Below are positions 37,489 to 47,920 of a stretch of 64,000 nucleotides of DNA, one piece after another. The notes beneath the pieces are model-generated. The model made no database searches, was not told the origin of the DNA, and worked only from the letters and a program-made list of their open reading frames with translations. The DNA is from Eulemur rufifrons (Eukaryota; Chordata; Mammalia; Primates; Lemuridae), in contig NC_091001.1 of the NCBI RefSeq assembly GCF_041146395.1, forward strand, positions 106,166,965 to 106,230,964, given 5' to 3'. Each line of letters begins with the position of its first letter. Position 1 is the stretch's first letter. A program made the translations under genes and the position numbers.

Positions 37489-38216
37489 CGTTTTGAAATA
37501 ATTATAGATTTACAGGAGTTCACAAAAATACAGAATACAGAAAGGTTTGTTGTGCTCTTTCCCAAGTTGCATCTTAGCTTACTATAATATAACATCAAAA
37601 CCTGGGAACTGAGTGTGGCATTGGTGCAATATGTATATATACCAGAGATTAAGGTTTCTGCATCATTTTATCACATGCAGTTTTATGTAACCACCAATAC
37701 AACAGTGATATAGGAACTATTCTATCACCACAGTCGCTCCCTCATGCTACGCTTTATATGCACACTCATCTCTTTCTCATTCACCACCACCAACCCCTGG
37801 CAACCACAAATCTGTTTTCTATATCTATAATTTTGACATTTTAAGAATGTTAAGTGCCATACAAATGGAATTGTAAAATATATGACATTTTAATATTGGA
37901 CTTTCTTTTTACTCAGCATAATTTCCTTGTGATGTATTTAAGTCATTTAGATATATCAATATTTCCTTAACTTTTTTGTTTAACAATTTTCCATGGTGTG
38001 ATTCTATCACAGTTTGTTTAATCATTAGCCTATTATGAGAGATTTTCTTTTATTTTTTTCCAGATTTTGCCTAGTATAAATAAAGCTCCTATAAACAATC
38101 TTGTACTAGATTTTGTGAAGATGTAAGTATTTAATTCTCTAAGGAAATATCCAGAAGTGTGATTGTTGGGTGATATAAGTGTATGTTTGCACCTTTTACA
38201 AAGGCAAAATTACTTG
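37489..38216 (-). mobile_element. L1M fragment (3' UTR and ORF2 end)
   Basis: Reverse-strand old L1: 'ttgaaataattatagattta', 'gcagttttatgtaaccacca', 'cccctggcaaccacaaatct', 'ctttttactcagcataattt', 'tccatggtgtgattctatca' and 'aaatatccagaagtgtgatt'. It stops at the insertion site of the younger L1 at 38,217. It belongs to a different copy from the L1M 3' UTR at 38,746, because that segment restarts at a UTR position. Confidence 0.85.
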
Positions 38217-38237
38217 TATTTATTTATTTATTTATTT
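38217..38237. repeat. (TATT)n at the L1 tail
   Basis: Five tetranucleotide units sitting where the complement of the L1 poly-A tail begins. It is probably tail-derived. Confidence 0.85.
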
Positions 38238-38745
38238 TTCTTCTTCTCCTTTTTTTTTTTATTCTTATTTCAGCATATTGTGGGGGTACAAAAGTTTAGG
38301 TTACATATATTGCCCTTGCCCCCCCACCCCCCTGAGGCAGAGCTTCAAACGTATCCATACCCTAGACAGTGCTCATCCCACTCATTATGTATGTATACAC
38401 CATCCCCTCCCCCACCCACATCTGCCTGACACCCGATCAATGTTATTCCTGAATGTGCTCTTAGTTGATTATCAGTGAAACCAATGTGATGGTGAGTACA
38501 TGTGGTTCTTATTTTTCCTTTCTTGGGATACTTCACTTAGTAGAATGGGTTCCAACTCTTTCCAGGAAAATACAAGAGGTGCTATATCACCATTGTTTCT
38601 TATAGCTGAGTAGAACTCCATGGCATACATATGTCACATGTTATTAATCCACTCACGTATTGATGGACACTTGGGTTGTTTCCACATCTTCGCAATTGTG
38701 AATTGTGCTGCTATAAACATTCGGGTGCAGATGTCTTTTTTATAT
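38217..38745 (-). mobile_element. Lineage-specific L1, 5' truncated, about 0.5 kb
   Basis: Reverse orientation. A T-rich tail complement is followed by 'cagcatattgtgggggtaca', then two 'gaggcagagcttcaa.../...acagtgctcatcccactca' style C-rich UTR blocks, then 'tcttgggatacttcacttag' and 'ttgggttgtttccacatctt'. It is truncated at 'gtcttttttatataatgtc'. Its sequence closely parallels the element at 41,566. The two C-rich UTR blocks mark the lemur-type 3' UTR. Target duplications are not evident. Confidence 0.9.
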
Positions 38746-38931
38746 AATGTCTTTTGCTCTTTTTATTTTTTAACCTACTCTTTCTGTTTCAGGATTCCAT
38801 TAAAAATACCACATTGCATTTAATTGTCATGTTTCCTTAAGTTCTTCTTGGCTGTGACAGTTTCTTAGACTTTTCTTGTTTTTGATGGTCTCGAGAATTT
38901 GCAGTACTGGTTAGGTACTATGGAATGCTCC
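38746..38931 (-). mobile_element. Ancient L1M 3' UTR, segment 1
   Basis: 'caggattccattaaaaatac', 'cacattgcatttaattgtca', 'ttggctgtgacagtttctta' and 'ggttaggtactatggaatgc' match a long 3' UTR typical of ancient L1M elements. It is interrupted at 38,931 by an LTR and resumes at 39,321. Confidence 0.75.
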
Positions 38932-39320
38932 TGTCTTAGTTTGTGCTGCTATAAGAGAATATTTGAGTTTGGGTAATTCATAAATAAAATAATTTTCATC
39001 TTATGGTTCTGGAGTCTCGAAAGTCCAAGATCAAGGCACTGGTGGGTGCAGTTGTCTGGTTCAGGGCTTCTCTCCACTTCCCAGATGGCACCTTATTGCT
39101 GCAGCCTCTGGAGAGGAGAAACGCATCCTCACCTGATAGAAGGTGGAAAACTGAGAGCCCAACTGAGCGAAGCCTTTTTTTAAAAAGGGCTTCATCCCAT
39201 TCATGAACAAGGAGCCCTCATGGCCTGTTCACCTCTTAAAGGCCCCACCTCTGAATACCATGATGTTTGCCATTAGTATTCTAACATGAATTTTGGAGGG
39301 GGCACATTCAAACCATAGTA
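38932..39320 (-). mobile_element. ERVL-MaLR solo LTR inside the L1M UTR
   Basis: Reverse-orientation LTR of 389 bp. It begins 'tgtcttagtttgtgctgcta' and ends 'cacattcaaaccatagta'. In between are 'aaagtccaagatcaaggcac', 'cttcatcccattcatgaaca' and 'aaaggccccacctctgaata', typical of MST/MLT-type LTRs. The flanks 'gctcc' (38,927-38,931) and 'gtcca' (39,321-39,325) look like a decayed 5-bp duplication. The host L1M sequence reads through once the LTR is removed. Confidence 0.82.
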
Positions 39321-39880
39321 GTCCATCAGTTTGGATTTATCTAATTTTTTTCCTCAAGATTCAAATGATGTATTTAGGACGAATGTCATGAGGTAAAGCA
39401 TCACTCTCATCATTTTATATCGAGGGTATATGCTATCTATATGACTTATTACTGTTGATGTTTGCTCTTACCACCTGGCTAAGAGTGTCAGATTTCTTCA
39501 CTCAAGATTATTATTTCCCTTTAACATACTGTACTCTTTAGAAGAAAGTCACTATGCACAGCCCAAACTTAAGGGATGAGGAGTTAGACTTCATTTCTCT
39601 GAAGGTGGGCTATCTATGTAAATTATTTGAAATTCTTTTCATGGTAAATTTTTCTATTTTCCTCCATTTATTTATGTAGTCAATAATTAATTTGTATCAG
39701 TGTGGACTCATGAATATTTATTTTATATTAATATTTATATATTTCATAACCTGACACTTCATGTATTTTGTTACTCAAATTGTTCTAGCTTTGGCCATTG
39801 GGAATTCTTTGCATTGGCTCCTGTCTCTCTTTGGCCTACCCCTATCAACCACCCATATATTTATTCTTTGGTTTTTGGAA
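39321..39880 (-). mobile_element. Ancient L1M 3' UTR, segment 2
   Basis: Continues the UTR: 'atgtcatgaggtaaagcatc', 'ttactgttgatgtttgctct', 'actctttagaagaaagtcac', 'tatcagtgtggactcatgaa', 'agctttggccattgggaatt' and 'ttggctcctgtctctctttg'. The sequence expected next in this UTR appears about 4.8 kb away at 44,700. Confidence 0.78.
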
Positions 39881-40517
39881 CTGATCACAGTGATTGGAGG
39901 AAAGAAGGTGTTTCATAAAATATTTTTGCATAAAGGCATTTGTGAATGAACAGTTGTGTGATCGTATGATTGCCTTACTGAAGAAATGAATGAGTAGACG
40001 ATCCATAAGAGAAAAATGTTTATGCATAAGAAGAAGAAATAGTGGAGTTTCCCTCACTCCTTAAACTATACCTGGAGAGGAATTGTTCCATAGGTGACAC
40101 ATTTCTGATGCTTACATAGTAATATAAAGTTAATGTGTATATTTTACATATAATGAGAGGTACAATGTTGTACAAGAGAAAAAAGTATTAATAATTAAGG
40201 AGTCAGTTTCTAACATGCCTAACATTGAGCTTATGATCTCCCAGAAACTTGTACTCAATCTAGTATCTCACATCTCATGAAATGGCGCCATGATTGCTCA
40301 CATTAAAAACTTGTGAAGAACTTGTGCACATCTTATCAGTCATCATGTGCATCAGTCTCGTCTCTTGATTATCATTGAAAACTGGTAATTTTCTCCCTTT
40401 CTGCTGGCATTGTCCTCTTCCAATCGATTTTTAACCCTATTTGACAATTTCAATTGCCTCAAAAGGCAAATTGAATTAAGATATTGAGGTAGGATATATA
40501 GCGATTAATGTCATATT
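39881..40517. other. Unassigned sequence
   Basis: No clear family or gene. It may be decayed L1M sequence. Confidence 0.4.
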
Positions 40518-40523
40518 CGATAA

Positions 40524-40530
<7 letters not shown>
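40518..40530. repeat. Left target-site duplication of the Alu at 40,527
   Basis: 'cgataaagctttt' is repeated exactly at 40,876-40,888. The final T residues are shared with the tail complement. Confidence 0.88.
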
Positions 40531-40557
<27 letters not shown>

Positions 40558-40875
40558 TTGAGACACAGTCTCACTTTGTTGCCCAGGCTAGAGTGAGTGC
40601 CGTGGCGTCAGCTTAGCTCACAGCAACCTCAGACTCCTCGGCTTAAGCGATCCTATTGCCTCAGCCTCCCGAGTAGCTGGGACTACAGGCATGCGCCACT
40701 ATGCCCGGCTAATTTTTTTCTATATAGATTTTTAGTTGTCCATATAATGTCTTTCTATTTTTGGTAGAGAAGGGGTCTCGCTCAGGCTGGTATCGAACTC
40801 CTGACCTTGAGCAATCCACCCGCCTCGGCCTCCCAGAGTGCTAGGATTACAGGCGTGAGCCACCGCGCCCGGCCA
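40527..40875 (-). mobile_element. Young strepsirrhine-type Alu with 30-base tail
   Basis: Full-length reverse-orientation dimeric Alu. It starts with an uninterrupted run of 30 T (40,527-40,556) and ends 'ccaccgcgcccggcca'. The strepsirrhine middle insert ('tctatatagatttttagttg', 'tccatataatg') is at about 40,709-40,763. The long pure tail, the intact CpGs in 'caccgcgcccggcc' and the exact 13-bp duplication make it the youngest-looking Alu here. It could be polymorphic or species-restricted. Confidence 0.96.
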
Positions 40876-40888
40876 CGATAAAGCTTTT
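40876..40888. repeat. Right target-site duplication of the Alu at 40,527
   Basis: Exact copy of 'cgataaagctttt'. Confidence 0.88.
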
Positions 40889-41540
40889 AAAAGCAAAGCA
40901 CTGTCATCAGGGCCACATGCAGTAACTCTTTGCTTAATGTTACACTCTGACTCCTCTTACTTCCTTTCTCTTACTAGCATTTGTCTGGCCCTTTCTTATC
41001 TTTTAATGTTTCCACTACATCCTCAGGGTTGCAATCTCTGATCCAAATTTAGCTTAGACTATTTTGTTATAGATTATTGAATTTTATGGACCCCTGAACA
41101 TAAACAAACCATATAGAGATTACTAGAACATAATTTTAAAGTGTTGTGCAAGTATTTAGAGTCTTCTTTCCTTTCTAGATTGTAAGTTAAGGGCCTAGCA
41201 TGCATGTAAAGATATACTAAGTGCTGAATAATAACTAATTTAATAAATGGGTAAAACCTGGGTTTTTGCTACTTTTTTTTTTTAATTTGGTGTCAACCAC
41301 ACAATTCTGTTAATGTTCAAGTGTCCCATATGTACAATGGAAAAATATTACTACAAGATTTTGTGGTTATCAAAGTATTTTCAAATCTGTGAAATACACC
41401 AAAATATCAAGGATGATAATAACAATTACTAAAGCATAATGCTATCTAGGTATGTTTTCAGTGCGTTCCTCACCAAACTTCCATAAATAGACATATCTTG
41501 ATGTTATAGAAAGATTATGAGTTTACAACCCATGTATTTG
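40889..41540. other. Unassigned sequence with possible L2 or MIR end
   Basis: Mostly unrecognised. At 41,165-41,250 'tctagattgtaagttaaggg', 'cctagcatgcatgtaaagat' and 'aatttaataaatgg' are reminiscent of an L2 or MIR 3' end, but too decayed to call. Confidence 0.4.
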
Positions 41541-41565
41541 TAGAGATTCTGATGCCTATTAACTA
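41541..41565. repeat. Left 25-bp target-site duplication of the inverted L1
   Basis: The 25-mer starting 'tagagattctgatgcctatt' and ending 'aacta' recurs without mismatch at 43,154-43,178. It brackets the whole L1 insertion, including its inverted part. Confidence 0.95.
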
Positions 41566-42769
41566 GAGATTCTTTTTCTTTTTAATTTCATCTTATTGTT
41601 ATGGGGAATACAGAATTGCAGGTTACATACGTTGCCCATGTGCCGCCTTTCCCCCCAAGTCAGAGCTCCAGGAGTGTCTGTTCCCCAGATAGTACGCGTT
41701 GAGGCGTTGCACCCATCATGTAGGTATATATCCCTCCCTTCCCCACTCCCCCTTCCCAAGTCAGCACCTTCAAGCGTTACCATTCCCCAAACGGTGCGCA
41801 ATGCACTCATTGTGTAGGTATACTCCCATCCCCTCCCCCACCCCCCACCTCAGTCTGATATCCAATTGATGTCATTCCCAGATGTGTATTTAGGTGATGA
41901 TCAGGGAAACCAATTTTCTGGTGAGTACATGTGATGCTTGTTTTTCCATTCTTGGGATACTTCACTTAATATAATGGGTTCCAATTCTCTCCAGGAGAAC
42001 CATAGAGATGTCGTATCTTCATTATTTCTTATAGCTGAGTAAATATTCCATGGTATACATATACCACAGCTTACTAATCCAATCATGTATTGATGGGCAT
42101 TTGGGTTGTTTCCACATCTCTGCTATTGTGAATTGTGCTGCTATAAACATTCGGGTACATGTGTCTTTGTTACAGAATGACCTTTTTTCCTTTGGGTATA
42201 CGCCCAATAATGGGATTGCTGGATCGAATGGCAGGTCTACTTGAATCTGTTTAAGATACCTCCATAATGCTTTCCACAGGGGTTGCACTAGTTTGCAGTC
42301 CCACCAGCAGTGTATGAGTGTTCCTGTCTCTCCACATCCATGCCAACATGTGTTGATTTGGGTTTTCTTGATAAAGGCCATTCTCACTGGGGTTAAGTGA
42401 TATCTCATTGTGGTTTTGATTTGCATTTCCCTGATGATTAGGGATGTTGAGCATTTTTTCATATGTTTGTTAGCCATTCTTATATCTTCTTTTGAGAAAT
42501 TTCTATTCACGTAATTTGCCCTCTTTTTGATAGGGTTGTTTGATTTTTTCTTGCTGATTTTCCTGAGTTCTAAATAGATTCTTGTTATCAGTCCTTTATC
42601 TGATGTGTAGCATGCAAAATTTTTTTCCCATTCTGTAGGTGGTCTGTTTATTCTCGTGACTGTTTCTTTGGCTGTGCAGAAGCTTTTTAATTTAATCATG
42701 TCCCATTCATTTATTTTTGTTGCTGCTGTGATTGCCTTGGGAGTCTTCTTCATAAATTCTTTGCCTAGA
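41566..42769 (-). mobile_element. Twin-primed lineage-specific L1, 3' portion (reverse strand)
   Basis: 3' UTR and C-terminal ORF2 of a lemur-type L1. The tail complement lies at 41,570-41,588, C-rich UTR blocks run to about 41,855, then ORF2. A reverse reading frame of about 250 codons stays open from 42,769 to about 42,022. It contains [20 protein letters not shown] and the L1 C-terminal Cys/His-type region ([18 protein letters not shown], read [15 protein letters not shown]). One extra base near 42,040-42,050 shifts the frame, and the last part continues in another frame (41,901-42,086). This is far better preserved than any other L1 in the window, so the insertion is recent. It lacks ORF1, endonuclease and reverse transcriptase domains and cannot move by itself. 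The 783-base open frame that ends here starts at 42,804 in the antisense of the inverted part, so its first dozen residues are junction artefact. Confidence 0.95.
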
Positions 42770-43150
42770 AACGAAATGGGAGATATTAATTTGCCAGACC
42801 TCAAACTATACTACAAGGCCGTGGTTCTTAAAACAGCCTTGGACTAGCACAAGTACAGGGACACAGACCAGTGGAACACAACAGAAAATCCAAATATAGA
42901 ACCATCCTCATATAGTCACCTAATTTTTGACAAAGCTGGAAAGAATATACTCTGGGGACAAGAATCCCTATTCAATAAATGGTGCTGGGAGAATTGGTTA
43001 GCCACTTGTAGAAGACTGAAACAGGACCCACAGCTTTCACCTCTTACAAAAATCAAATCACGGTGGATAACAGACTTAAACCTTAGGCGTGATACAATCA
43101 GAATTCTAGAAGAAAATGTAGGAAAGACTCTTACAGATATTGGCCTAGGT
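42770..43150 (+). mobile_element. Twin-primed L1, inverted 5' portion (forward strand)
   Basis: ORF2 sequence upstream of the 3' portion, but in the opposite orientation. Translated forward it reads [20 protein letters not shown] at about 42,775-42,834, then TLTDIGLG at the right end (43,129-43,150). The 3' portion on the other strand begins LGKEFMKK, the next residues of L1 ORF2. So the two parts are adjacent in the parent and meet at the site 'cctagg'. No other repeat separates them. Confidence 0.95.
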
Positions 43151-43153
43151 AAC

Positions 43154-43178
43154 TAGAGATTCTGATGCCTATTAACTA
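43154..43178. repeat. Right 25-bp target-site duplication of the inverted L1
   Basis: Exact copy of 41,541-41,565, followed by unique sequence 'tgtgacctgggg'. Confidence 0.95.
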
Positions 43179-43379
43179 TGTGACCTGGGGAAAGCTCCAA
43201 TTTTAAGCTGTTTTTTTTTTTTTTTTTCCTGAAATAGAGATAATTATTTCTCACTCGCAATGAAAAGATTATGGACAGCAAATACTTCATGTAACCAAAT
43301 GAGGTACCCTTATAAAAATATCTATGTCTATGTGATAATTTTTAAAACTTGCACTTTAATATCATATTATCAAAATACT
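43179..43379. other. Unassigned interval
   Basis: Contains a run of 17 T at 43,211-43,227. Nothing else recognised. Confidence 0.4.
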
Positions 43380-44085
43380 TTCACATATCATTCTATTTAA
43401 TTCCATGCTAATGAAACATTTATATATATAAAGTTATAGAGGAAAATATAATGAGATTTCACCTTCTCATCTCCCAGCTTAAAATATAAAACTTTTACAA
43501 ATATACTTGAAGCCCTTTCCCACTCATATTCATTCTTCCTTAGAAGATAACTACTATCATAAAACTTAAATATTTAATTTCCATCTATTTCTTTATATAT
43601 TTATTTTTTATGTTTCCACTAAACAATATGTACCAGATGTAGTCAGATGCTACTTTACTAGACAGCACAGATTCAGTTTCCAAATTTTGTTATATCAGAT
43701 AATGCTCGTGCATGACTCTATGTACCTGTCAGAGTTTTTCTCAGTGTTGCTAAATCTTAGCGTTGCTAACTCAGACACATTCTGAAACTGTAATAGAATT
43801 GCCACATTTTACTGTAAACTTATTGTAGAAATTTATACTCTCACTGGAAGTATATGAGAAATCCTGTTTTTCAAGATCTTATCTAACTCTATATTGTCAA
43901 ACGATAACAATGCCAATATTATGAGTCTTAAAAGATGTCTTGTGCTTTTAATTTCTCTTTACTTGATTGCAAGAAAAGCTGAGCACGTTATCATGTTATT
44001 TATTGGCCATTTGATGCCCCATTTCTTGTAAAATACTGCTCGTAAAATTTGTCCATTTATTTTATTGCCAAACAATTTAAATGTA
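43380..44085 (-). mobile_element. Very old L1 (L1ME or HAL1-like), diverged
   Basis: Reverse orientation. 'ctcccagcttaaaatataaa', 'cttgaagccctttcccactc' and 'tagaagataactactatcat' fit a 3' UTR of ancient L1ME/HAL1-type elements, and 'ttattggccatttgatgccc' fits the ORF2 region. Divergence is too high for a subfamily call. Confidence 0.5.
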
Positions 44086-44699
44086 GAGAAATCTTCAGTT
44101 AGGTATTTGTATTCTCACTGTATTCAAGAAGAATCGGATGTAGAGGGAATCAGAGAATTATGCAGTGCCAAAAAATATTTTGGCCAGTTGGTTGGTTTTT
44201 GTTTTTCTGATACTTGTCTCTTTTTTCTTTGCACTTTGTGATTTTTATGATTTTCTTACTCTGAGGGGCTGGGGAAGGATTAAGCACCATGGCTCCTGGT
44301 TGCCATATGTGTGACTTACCTGGGGTGGGAAAATAGTGGATGCAGCTGGACTGTCGAGTGCTCTGTGGTCCAGTGAAGCAGAACACATGCTGAATGCTGT
44401 TAGTATGATTGAACCTGGAGAATCTCTGTCAGGATACATCAAACATTTATTTTATGTATTTTACCTATCATGGTGCTTTTCTATTGCCTGAAGTTCCTTT
44501 AGGTTCAAAACCTCTCTAGGGCTCCCTGCCTTGACACCTGCCCCCACAACTCTCTCAACACATCATCTCTCCCTGGTATACACAGCATGCAAAGGCTATG
44601 TTTTGGTTTGGGTAGTAATAGATTTAAAAGATACAAAATTTGACAAAGGTAAGATTTTCTCCCTCCCTGTAGAATGGGTTCTTTCTGTCCTCTGTCAGG
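44086..44699. other. Unassigned sequence
   Basis: A G+C-richer patch at 44,260-44,420 carries two overlapping reverse frames without similarity that I know. No repeat family recognised. Confidence 0.35.
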
Positions 44700-46124
44700 A
44701 CATGAACATGTATAAACACATATCTATAAATATTTATATATGTTGCTATCTATATGTATATTAAGCTAAACACTAGTTTATAATCATGCCCAGCTCTAAT
44801 CTACTATTACATAGATCATTCTATTTTCTTCCATTTGTTTTCTGTAACCTCGCCCTCCAACAGTAGAAATTTGTGTCCCTTGATCTACCATCCAATTATA
44901 ATTACAATTGTTAAATTCAATTAACCATGTATAGTGGTTCTGGAATTGTTAACCCACACCCCTGTGGATTACAATCTTGTCAAAGTATAGTGCATTTGTT
45001 TGGAACCTTTTGCTTTTAGTCTTACAGACTCCATTCACTTCCAAAGTTATTCAGATAAGCCTGTTTCCTTCCATACCTCTTCCAACAAGAGTATGTAATA
45101 TATTTGTGAAACAGATTATTTTGTCACATTCTATATTTCATCCTGAGATCCCCTGACCTCCTAAATACATCAAGGTTAGTTTTTAGGCTACAACGTGTTA
45201 TGAGTTTTGACAAATACAGTGGCATGTATCCACTACTACGGTTTAATTCTGACCTACTGTGATAGTTCACTGCCCTAAAAATCCCCTGCACTTTGGAGAT
45301 TCAATCCTCCTACCACAACTTCCCTCCCTATCACTTGGCAACCACTAATCTATTTATTATCTCAATGATTTTGTCTTTCCAGCATTCCATACATTTGGAA
45401 TCATACAGGATGTAATATTTTCAGAAGGGCTTCTTTCATTTAGTATCATACACTTAAGATTATCTGTGTCTTTTCATGGCTTGACGGCCCATTCATTTTT
45501 ATTATGAATAGTGTTGCATCTTATGGATGTTCCGCCATCTATCCATTCCCCTACTGAAGGACATCTTCAGTGCTTCCAGTTTTGGGCTACTGTGAATAAA
45601 ACTGCTATAAACTTTAAGGTGCAGGCTGTTTTTCTTTGTAGACATAATTTTTCAAATTAGTTATTTAAACACAGGAGAGTGGTTGGTAAATTGTATATTA
45701 AAGCTATGTTTAACTTTGGAAGAAAACTGCCAAACTATATTTCAAAGTGGCAATACCATTTTGCAATCCCACCACCGATGAGTGAGAATTACTGTTGGTC
45801 TGAATTCTGGCTAATATTTGGTAGAGTACCTACATGCTTTAAAAAATTAGCCATTTTAGTTGATGTGTTGTGGTATCTCCTTGTTTTAATTTACATTTCT
45901 ATCAGGAAAAACAATGTTGAGCATCTTTGCACATGCTTATTTTTTATTCATATGTCTTCTTAGATGAAGTGTTTGTTCATATCATACACTTATTTTTCAT
46001 GTAGTTTGTTTGCTTGCTTATTGTTGAGTTTTAAGTATATTTTGGAGACAAGTTCTTTATAAGATATATATTCTGCAAATATTTTCTCCCAGCCTGTGGT
46101 TTGTATTTTCATTTCTTAACAGTG
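44700..46124 (-). mobile_element. Ancient L1M, rest of 3' UTR and ORF2 end
   Basis: 'tattaagctaaacactagtt' and 'tgccctccaacagtag'-like UTR text at 44,755-44,870 continues the UTR type seen at 38,746-39,880. It is followed by 'tgacctcctaaatacatcaa', 'tggcatgtatccactactac', 'cttggcaaccactaatctat', 'tggaatcatacaggatgtaa', 'aactgccaaactatatttca', 'attttgcaatcccaccaccg' and 'ctcccagcctgtggtttgta', the standard order of a reverse L1M. All frames are broken. Confidence 0.85.
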
Positions 46125-46450
46125 TCCCTTCCTCTCTCCCCTCCATGGAAAGTGAAGATCTTCACTCTGAGAACATGGTGGGATTCCTGCAAAGCCCACA
46201 AGAGTGAGCTCCCTCCCTAAGACTGAGGCCCAGAGGTGCTCTTCATTCTCACCCTAGCAAACCCTCAGCTTCCAGCAGTTTATCAAGATGACCACTTAAG
46301 TGTTCTTCCTGTTCGTGGCACCTAAAGCTTGTGATAAAAGTAATATCTCAGCTGTGACTCTCTGGATGCATCTGTCTCTGCAGATTTCCAAGAAGCAGTC
46401 TGCTCTGCGATCCCTGTTCTCTGAGACATTCAAGAAAAGTCATTGACTTG
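46125..46450 (-). mobile_element. Probable extension of the ancient L1M
   Basis: Directly follows the ORF2 end. It is richer in G+C and not clearly matched by me. I place it with the L1M by adjacency only. It could be a separate unique segment. Confidence 0.3.
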
Positions 46451-46769
46451 CATTTTGTCTAGCTTTTTTGTTGTTGTTCTTGTAAAAGGAGGAATGATAG
46501 TGATAGTCATAGCTTCCAAGCTTTGTACATGTGGAACTAAAACCAGAAGCCTAAAGTATTTTTATATAAGTAGAATATGGCTTTTTGTTTTTGTTGTTGT
46601 TGTTGTTGTTGTTTTACTTACCCTACATTTGAATTTATCGCACTTTGTTATTTCCTTTTTTGCATTTTGATGACTTTTTCTGGTTTGGTCAAATTACTGT
46701 TAATTCTGTATTTCTCATTGCCAACTTGGAAAATAGAGTGTGTTTCTCCATTACATTAATTGTTAATTT
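46451..46769. other. Unassigned sequence with (TTG)n
   Basis: Includes a TTG trinucleotide repeat of eight units at 46,591-46,614. The forward frames through it (runs of C or V) are microsatellite artefacts. Confidence 0.5.
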
Positions 46770-47060
46770 TTAAACCAGGAATTCATAAATTTATTCAATG
46801 AATATTTATTGATTGCTCAGTATTTATCATTTTTTCTTGTCATGGGAATAAGACAATGACCAAAATAGACAAAGTCCTTACCATGGCACAGTTTATATTC
46901 TAATTATTCTAACAAAAAAAAGAAGCAATTAACTATATTATAAAATGTCAAGAAATAAGTGCAATGAAGAAAAAAATAAATCAGGTGATGGGTTGGGAAT
47001 TGAAAAGGTGTCCCCATTGTCACTGTGATTAGGAAAATCCTCTCTGAGGAGGGTGCATAT
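46770..47060. repeat. Ancient interspersed repeat, family not named
   Basis: 'tcaatgaatatttattgatt', 'gaataagacaatgaccaaaa', 'tagacaaagtccttaccatg' and 'aggaaaatcctctctgagga' follow a widely distributed mammalian repeat (consensus phrases 'aacaaatatttattgagca', 'aaaacagacaaaaatccctg', 'ggaaggcctctctgagga'). I am confident that it is a repeat, not of its class. A second, shorter piece with similar phrases is at 60,315-60,760. Confidence 0.55.
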
Positions 47061-47487
47061 TTTTGATAATAATAAAATGCATATTTTTCTTGTTTAACGA
47101 AATACTGAATGTTTTTCCACCAAGTATGCTCTAATGCCATCACTTCCCATCACTCACACAGTATGATAACTTCCAATTGCTTCCATTTTCCCTATCTTCT
47201 TATTTGTCTCTCAGTAGCAATTTCTACATAGATTATATATATTTTTAGTTTATTTTTAAAATTCCCTTTACAATCTCTCTATATAGATATTTTTATTAAA
47301 TTATATTATCACTATTTATTTTATATTTACATGTATGAGTATCCTTAGAAATTTATATAAACTATGTGCTGCTAATTACATTTTTATTACTTGTCACTTT
47401 CTCCTGTTTTTAAGTTTTCTGCATTGTAGAAATTTTAAAAAATATTTTTTAGTATAATCAGTTTGTTAGAGTTCTCACTCCAGTATT
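47061..47487. other. Unassigned AT-rich sequence
   Basis: Nothing recognised. Confidence 0.4.
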
Positions 47488-47920
47488 TCTTTTTTTTTTA
47501 TTTTTTAATTTCAGAATATTATGGGAGTTCAAATGTTTTGGTTACATGGATTGCTTTTGTACTGCTTGAGTCAAAGTTATAGTGTGCCCATCACCCAGAT
47601 AATATACATTGTTCCTGTTAGGTATGATTTCACCCATCCTCTCCACCCTCCTTTCACCTGCTTGATTTCTGTTGAGTTTTACTTCCATCTGTGCACATGA
47701 AAGCTGTTTGGTTAGTTCCAATTTAATAGTGAGTGCAGGTGGTGTTTGTTTTTCCATTCTTGTGATGCTTCATTTAGAAGAATGGTCTCCAGTTCCATCC
47801 AGACTGTTACAAAGGTATTAATTCATTTTTTATGGCTGAGGAGTCCTCCATGATATACATATACCACATTTTATTAATCCTTTAAATCAGATTCATGGAT
47901 GATAGACTCTTGAATATCCA
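47488..47920 (-). mobile_element. Strepsirrhine-type L1 3' end, older than the one at 41,566
   Basis: Reverse orientation. T-rich tail, 'tcagaatattatgggagttc', 'gtgcccatcacccagataat', 'gtttttccattcttgtgatg', 'cagttccatccagactgtta' and 'gatatacatataccacattt'. It differs from the 38,217 and 41,566 copies in the UTR middle and lacks their duplicated C-rich block, which suggests an earlier subfamily. 5' truncated near 47,900. Confidence 0.85.

Noticed and set aside
42022..42804. A 260-codon reverse frame as a host gene
   Set aside because: It is L1 ORF2 C-terminal sequence. The first dozen residues come from the antisense of the inverted L1 arm, so the start is an artefact of the insertion.
46577..46670. 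Cysteine- or valine-rich peptide
   Set aside because: The residues are encoded by the TTG microsatellite.
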